A DNA stretch of 64,000 nucleotides from CAYQQQ01 sp964420125 (GTDB taxonomy: Bacteria > Actinomycetota > Acidimicrobiia > Acidimicrobiales > Microtrichaceae), in assembly GCA_964420125.1 (NCBI GenBank), contig CAYQQQ010000004.1, positions 1 to 64,000 on the forward strand. Reading direction: 5' to 3'. Position numbers and translations under genes: made by a program. Within the stretch, counting starts at the first letter, position 1; each line of letters begins with the position of its first letter. This document shows, in pieces, positions 62,038 through 64,000 of this stretch. Under the pieces are notes generated by a model. The model was not told where the DNA came from. It saw only the letters and a list, made by a program, of their open reading frames with translations, and ran no database searches.

Positions 62038-62480
62038 CCGGGCCCGCCGCGACTCCTCCGGCCGCCACCGAGCGGGCAGAGGCGACCTACGCTGCGGAGC
62101 GCCGCAGCATCGAGCACCTCGGCGAGCTCCGTCGCTTCCGACGCTTCCTCCACATCGTCTCCTACGTCGACCAGGTCGTCGCCAGCGACTGGTGGGACGA
62201 GACCTTCCCTTGCGCGCCAGCTGAGGTGGAGGTCCAGCGACGCTCCCACCGGGCCGTGGCCTCGTTGGCGACGGTCGACGCCGGGGTGGGTGTCATCGCG
62301 CTGGTCGACGGTCACGGATGGTCGCTGGACGTCGTCCTGCACGAGCTCGCCCATCTGGCCGCCGGACCGGAGTGGGGCCACTCGGATCCGTTCTGCGGGG
62401 CCCTGGTCCGGCTCTGGCACCACGAGATCGGCGCCGAAGCGGCGGCGGTGCTCCGACGGGAGCTCGCAGCGCCCTGGTAG
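62034..62480 (+). CDS. putative metallohydrolase (TIGR04338-like)
   Basis: The 148-residue product has a zinc-protease-type HELAHLAAGPEWGHSD motif (HExxH with a further His) at about residues 101-116. It resembles the small actinobacterial family TIGR04338, which is commonly encoded beside a DUF2786 gene. The substrate is unknown. The start overlaps the DUF2786 stop (ATGA), so the two proteins probably work together. Confidence 0.83.
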   Translation: MTGPAATPPAATERAEATYAAERRSIEHLGELRRFRRFLHIVSYVDQVVASDWWDETFPCAPAEVEVQRRSHRAVASLATVDAGVGVIALVDGHGWSLDVVLHELAHLAAGPEWGHSDPFCGALVRLWHHEIGAEAAAVLRRELAAPW

Positions 62481-62527
62481 CGCATCACGCCGGCCGAGGT
62501 CGTGTCGGCGCCCACGAGGTGTCGGCG

Positions 62528-62884
62528 TCACCCTCGGCTGCCGAGGCGTCGGGCCGCCCGGCGGGTGCCCTCTGCCAGCGCCGCACCTTTGATCGCCGGG
62601 GTCGTGATGGCCCGATAGGCCGCTGCGGTGGCTCCCTCGACCCTCGCACCGATGCCCTCGGAGAGGTCCAGCAGGTGTTCGACCCGCTCCACCTCATCGG
62701 CTGCACGGTCGGCCGACCGGGCCAGCTCCTGTGCCAGCGGTGCGGCGATCGAGCGGAACTCCGCAGCGGACTCCTCCAGCCGACGAGCCGCGCCGAGCAG
62801 ACGGATCGCCACGGCGTAGAGGGTGACGCACGCCACCACGAGCGCCATCGCACCGAGCACCGCCAGCAGGTCCACCGCACTCAC
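62528..62884 (-). CDS. DUF948-like membrane-anchored protein
   Basis: The 118-residue product has an N-terminal membrane span (LLAVLGAMALVVACVTLYAVA) followed by a long helix with LEESAAEFRSIAAPLAQEL, like DUF948 proteins found near alaS in actinobacteria. No function is known. It starts with GTG at 62884, just after the ferredoxin gene, and converges with the metallohydrolase gene. Confidence 0.72.
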   Translation of the reverse strand: MSAVDLLAVLGAMALVVACVTLYAVAIRLLGAARRLEESAAEFRSIAAPLAQELARSADRAADEVERVEHLLDLSEGIGARVEGATAAAYRAITTPAIKGAALAEGTRRAARRLGSRG

Positions 62885-62888
62885 CTGC

Positions 62889-63164
62889 TCATCCTCGCAG
62901 CTGGTTCGCCCTCGCCGGTGGACTTCCCTCCAGGGTCGACCTGCGCGTCCAGGCCCGGAGCAGGCTGGGCTTGGCCCGCCGTGACGGACCCACGCGGATG
63001 GAACCCGGCCGGCACTCCATCTCGCACGCGAAGCAGCTCATGCAGTCCTCGACGTGGCGCACGACGTAGCCGCCCCTGCGGTCGCGCGCGATCACGTCCA
63101 TGGGGCACACCAGCAGGCAGACCCCGCACTCGGTGCAGGTCGACTGGTCGAGCACCTCGATCAC
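62889..63164 (-). CDS. 4Fe-4S dicluster ferredoxin, AprB-like
   Basis: The 91-residue protein carries two cluster motifs, CTECGVCLLVCP (about residues 10-21) and CMSCFACEMECRP (about 41-53), each CxxCxxCxxxC. The tail is basic. It should pass electrons to the flavoprotein encoded upstream; the GTG start overlaps that gene's stop by 4 nt. The layout resembles the beta subunit of adenylylsulfate reductase or a ferredoxin partner of a fumarate reductase-like enzyme. Confidence 0.9.
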   Translation of the reverse strand: MIEVLDQSTCTECGVCLLVCPMDVIARDRRGGYVVRHVEDCMSCFACEMECRPGSIRVGPSRRAKPSLLRAWTRRSTLEGSPPARANQLRG

Positions 63165-64000
63165 CGCGTCACCGCCGGATCATGCGTAGCTGCGCCCTGT
63201 CCGGCCGCCGGGCCGAACCGATATCGCTGCAGCGGCACCGGCTCCAGTTCGACCACGACCTCCGTCCCCGTGCGCTCCTCTGCCCGAGGTTCCGCGAGGT
63301 GTTGGTCGATCCAGCACAGCCACGACGGGTCGGTGTTCTCGTGGTCGGCCCGCTGGTGGTCGCCCCGTGACTCCCTTCGCATGAGGGAGCCGCGCAGGAA
63401 CAGCTCGGCGGCCAGGACCATGTGGCTCGTCTCGTGCGCCTTGACCAGGTCATGGGGATCCGCGGCACGCATCTGCTCGGCGGTCTCACCCAGCACCTGG
63501 ACCTCCGCCAAGGCGCCTGCCAACGCCTCGTGGGTCTTGCGAAGGCACACCTCGCGCGAGAAGAGGGCCTCCTGGAGGGCTCCCAGCACCTCGTCGGGGG
63601 TCGGGGCGTGTCGTCGGTCGGCAGAGAGCGGCTCGCGCGCCGAGCGCACGAGCCGCAGCACCGCCTCGCGCCGCTGCGAGCTGTGGGCTCCCGAGCTGCG
63701 CTCGTGCGACCTGCCGGCCAGGAGCGCGGCCGCAGCGGTGCCCGCCTTCTCGCCCGACCACATGGCTCGCGAGCTCGACCACCCGTTGAACAATCCGGGG
63801 TCGAACGCCTGCGTCATCCCGGCCGCGAACAGCCCGGGAAGGTCGGTGGCGCCGTCCACCTCCGTGCGGACTCCCCCACGTAGCGTCTGGATCGCCGGTT
63901 CCCACTCCAGCGGCTCGCCGAACACGTCAACGCCCTCCGCCGCCATCCGGGCCAGGTTCATGGGCATGAAGCCCCCCATGCGATCGAAGGCCACGCGCAG
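63161..64000 (-). CDS. FAD-binding oxidoreductase, SdhA/FrdA/AprA-like, N-terminus beyond the right edge
   Basis: At least 280 residues are present and the frame runs through the window edge, so the FAD-binding N-terminus is missing. Visible parts include FDRMGGFMPMNLARMAAEGV, the FAD-contact region DLPGLFAAGMTQAFDPGLFN with SRAMWSGEKAG, and the C-terminal ESRGDHQRADHENTDPSW, which follows the SRGxHxRxD pattern of succinate dehydrogenase, fumarate reductase and AprA. With the adjacent ferredoxin it likely forms a two-subunit reductase. AprA versus fumarate-reductase-like cannot be decided. Confidence 0.85.
   Translation of the reverse strand: MRVAFDRMGGFMPMNLARMAAEGVDVFGEPLEWEPAIQTLRGGVRTEVDGATDLPGLFAAGMTQAFDPGLFNGWSSSRAMWSGEKAGTAAAALLAGRSHERSSGAHSSQRREAVLRLVRSAREPLSADRRHAPTPDEVLGALQEALFSREVCLRKTHEALAGALAEVQVLGETAEQMRAADPHDLVKAHETSHMVLAAELFLRGSLMRRESRGDHQRADHENTDPSWLCWIDQHLAEPRAEERTGTEVVVELEPVPLQRYRFGPAAGQGAATHDPAVTR

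Overview
This 64 kb window is a dense, high-GC stretch of core bacterial chromosome with about 66 protein genes, the 5' part of a 16S rRNA gene, and almost no accessory DNA. It points to Actinomycetota. The signs are frequent GTG starts, 4-nt ATGA/GTGA gene junctions, an actinobacterial-type integration host factor (MihF-like) beside gmk and rpoZ, a PriA without a recognisable helicase P-loop, the order alaS-ruvX-mltG-aroE, and small actinobacterial families (DUF948, DUF6167, DUF1844, DUF2505, DUF2786). The DUF4388 protein and overall style suggest an Acidimicrobiia-like lineage, but that is inference and would need the 16S sequence to be searched.

Layout from left to right. 1-894 is the 5' part of a 16S rRNA gene on the minus strand, with its leader and a likely promoter before tyrS. 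2.7-7.5 kb holds a PASTA-domain penicillin-binding protein, a membrane protein, a Nudix hydrolase, an alkyladenine DNA glycosylase and a thioesterase. 7.6-15.0 kb is the arginine cluster argC-argB-argD-argF-argR-argG-argH, without argJ, and with tandem ARG boxes before both argC and argG. 15.1-20.9 kb carries pheS-pheT, an RNA methyltransferase and infC-rpmI-rplT; infC appears to start at an AUA codon behind a leader with an attenuator-like hairpin. 21.2-27.8 kb has DUF1844 and cold-shock-like genes, hisG, a second SpoU methyltransferase, the riboflavin operon ribD-ribE-ribBA-ribH and a MoaB/Mog gene. 27.8-38.6 kb has a carotenoid-type membrane protein, then def-fmt-rsmB and, read right to left, pyrF-mihF-gmk-rpoZ-coaBC-metK-priA.

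38.6-47.7 kb is the pyrimidine pathway: pyrR-pyrB-pyrC-carA, then carB-pyrD-pyrF. A DUF2505 gene on the opposite strand sits between carA and carB, next to a perfect 42-bp direct repeat. A PyrR-binding-loop match lies just before pyrR. 47.7-48.7 kb is a secreted serine hydrolase with its own promoter and terminator. 48.9-58.2 kb is pepP-efp-nusB and aroK-aroB-aroQ, then mltG-aroE, with two unusual proteins (a two-module PH-like protein and a DUF4388 protein) between aroE and aroK. 58.2-64 kb has ruvX, alaS, small membrane proteins, a DUF2786/metallohydrolase pair, and at the right edge a ferredoxin plus flavoprotein pair resembling AprB/AprA or Sdh/Frd.

The genes work together as housekeeping modules: translation (tyrS, pheST, alaS, infC, def, fmt, efp), amino acid pathways (arginine, shikimate, histidine), nucleotides (pyr operon, gmk) and cofactors (riboflavin, CoA, SAM). 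No CRISPR array, prophage, insertion sequence, toxin-antitoxin pair or recognisable defence locus was seen. The most interesting signals are regulatory: the AUA start and leader of infC, the paired ARG boxes, the PyrR loop, the split car locus with its 42-bp repeat, and the two unknown proteins embedded in the aro region.
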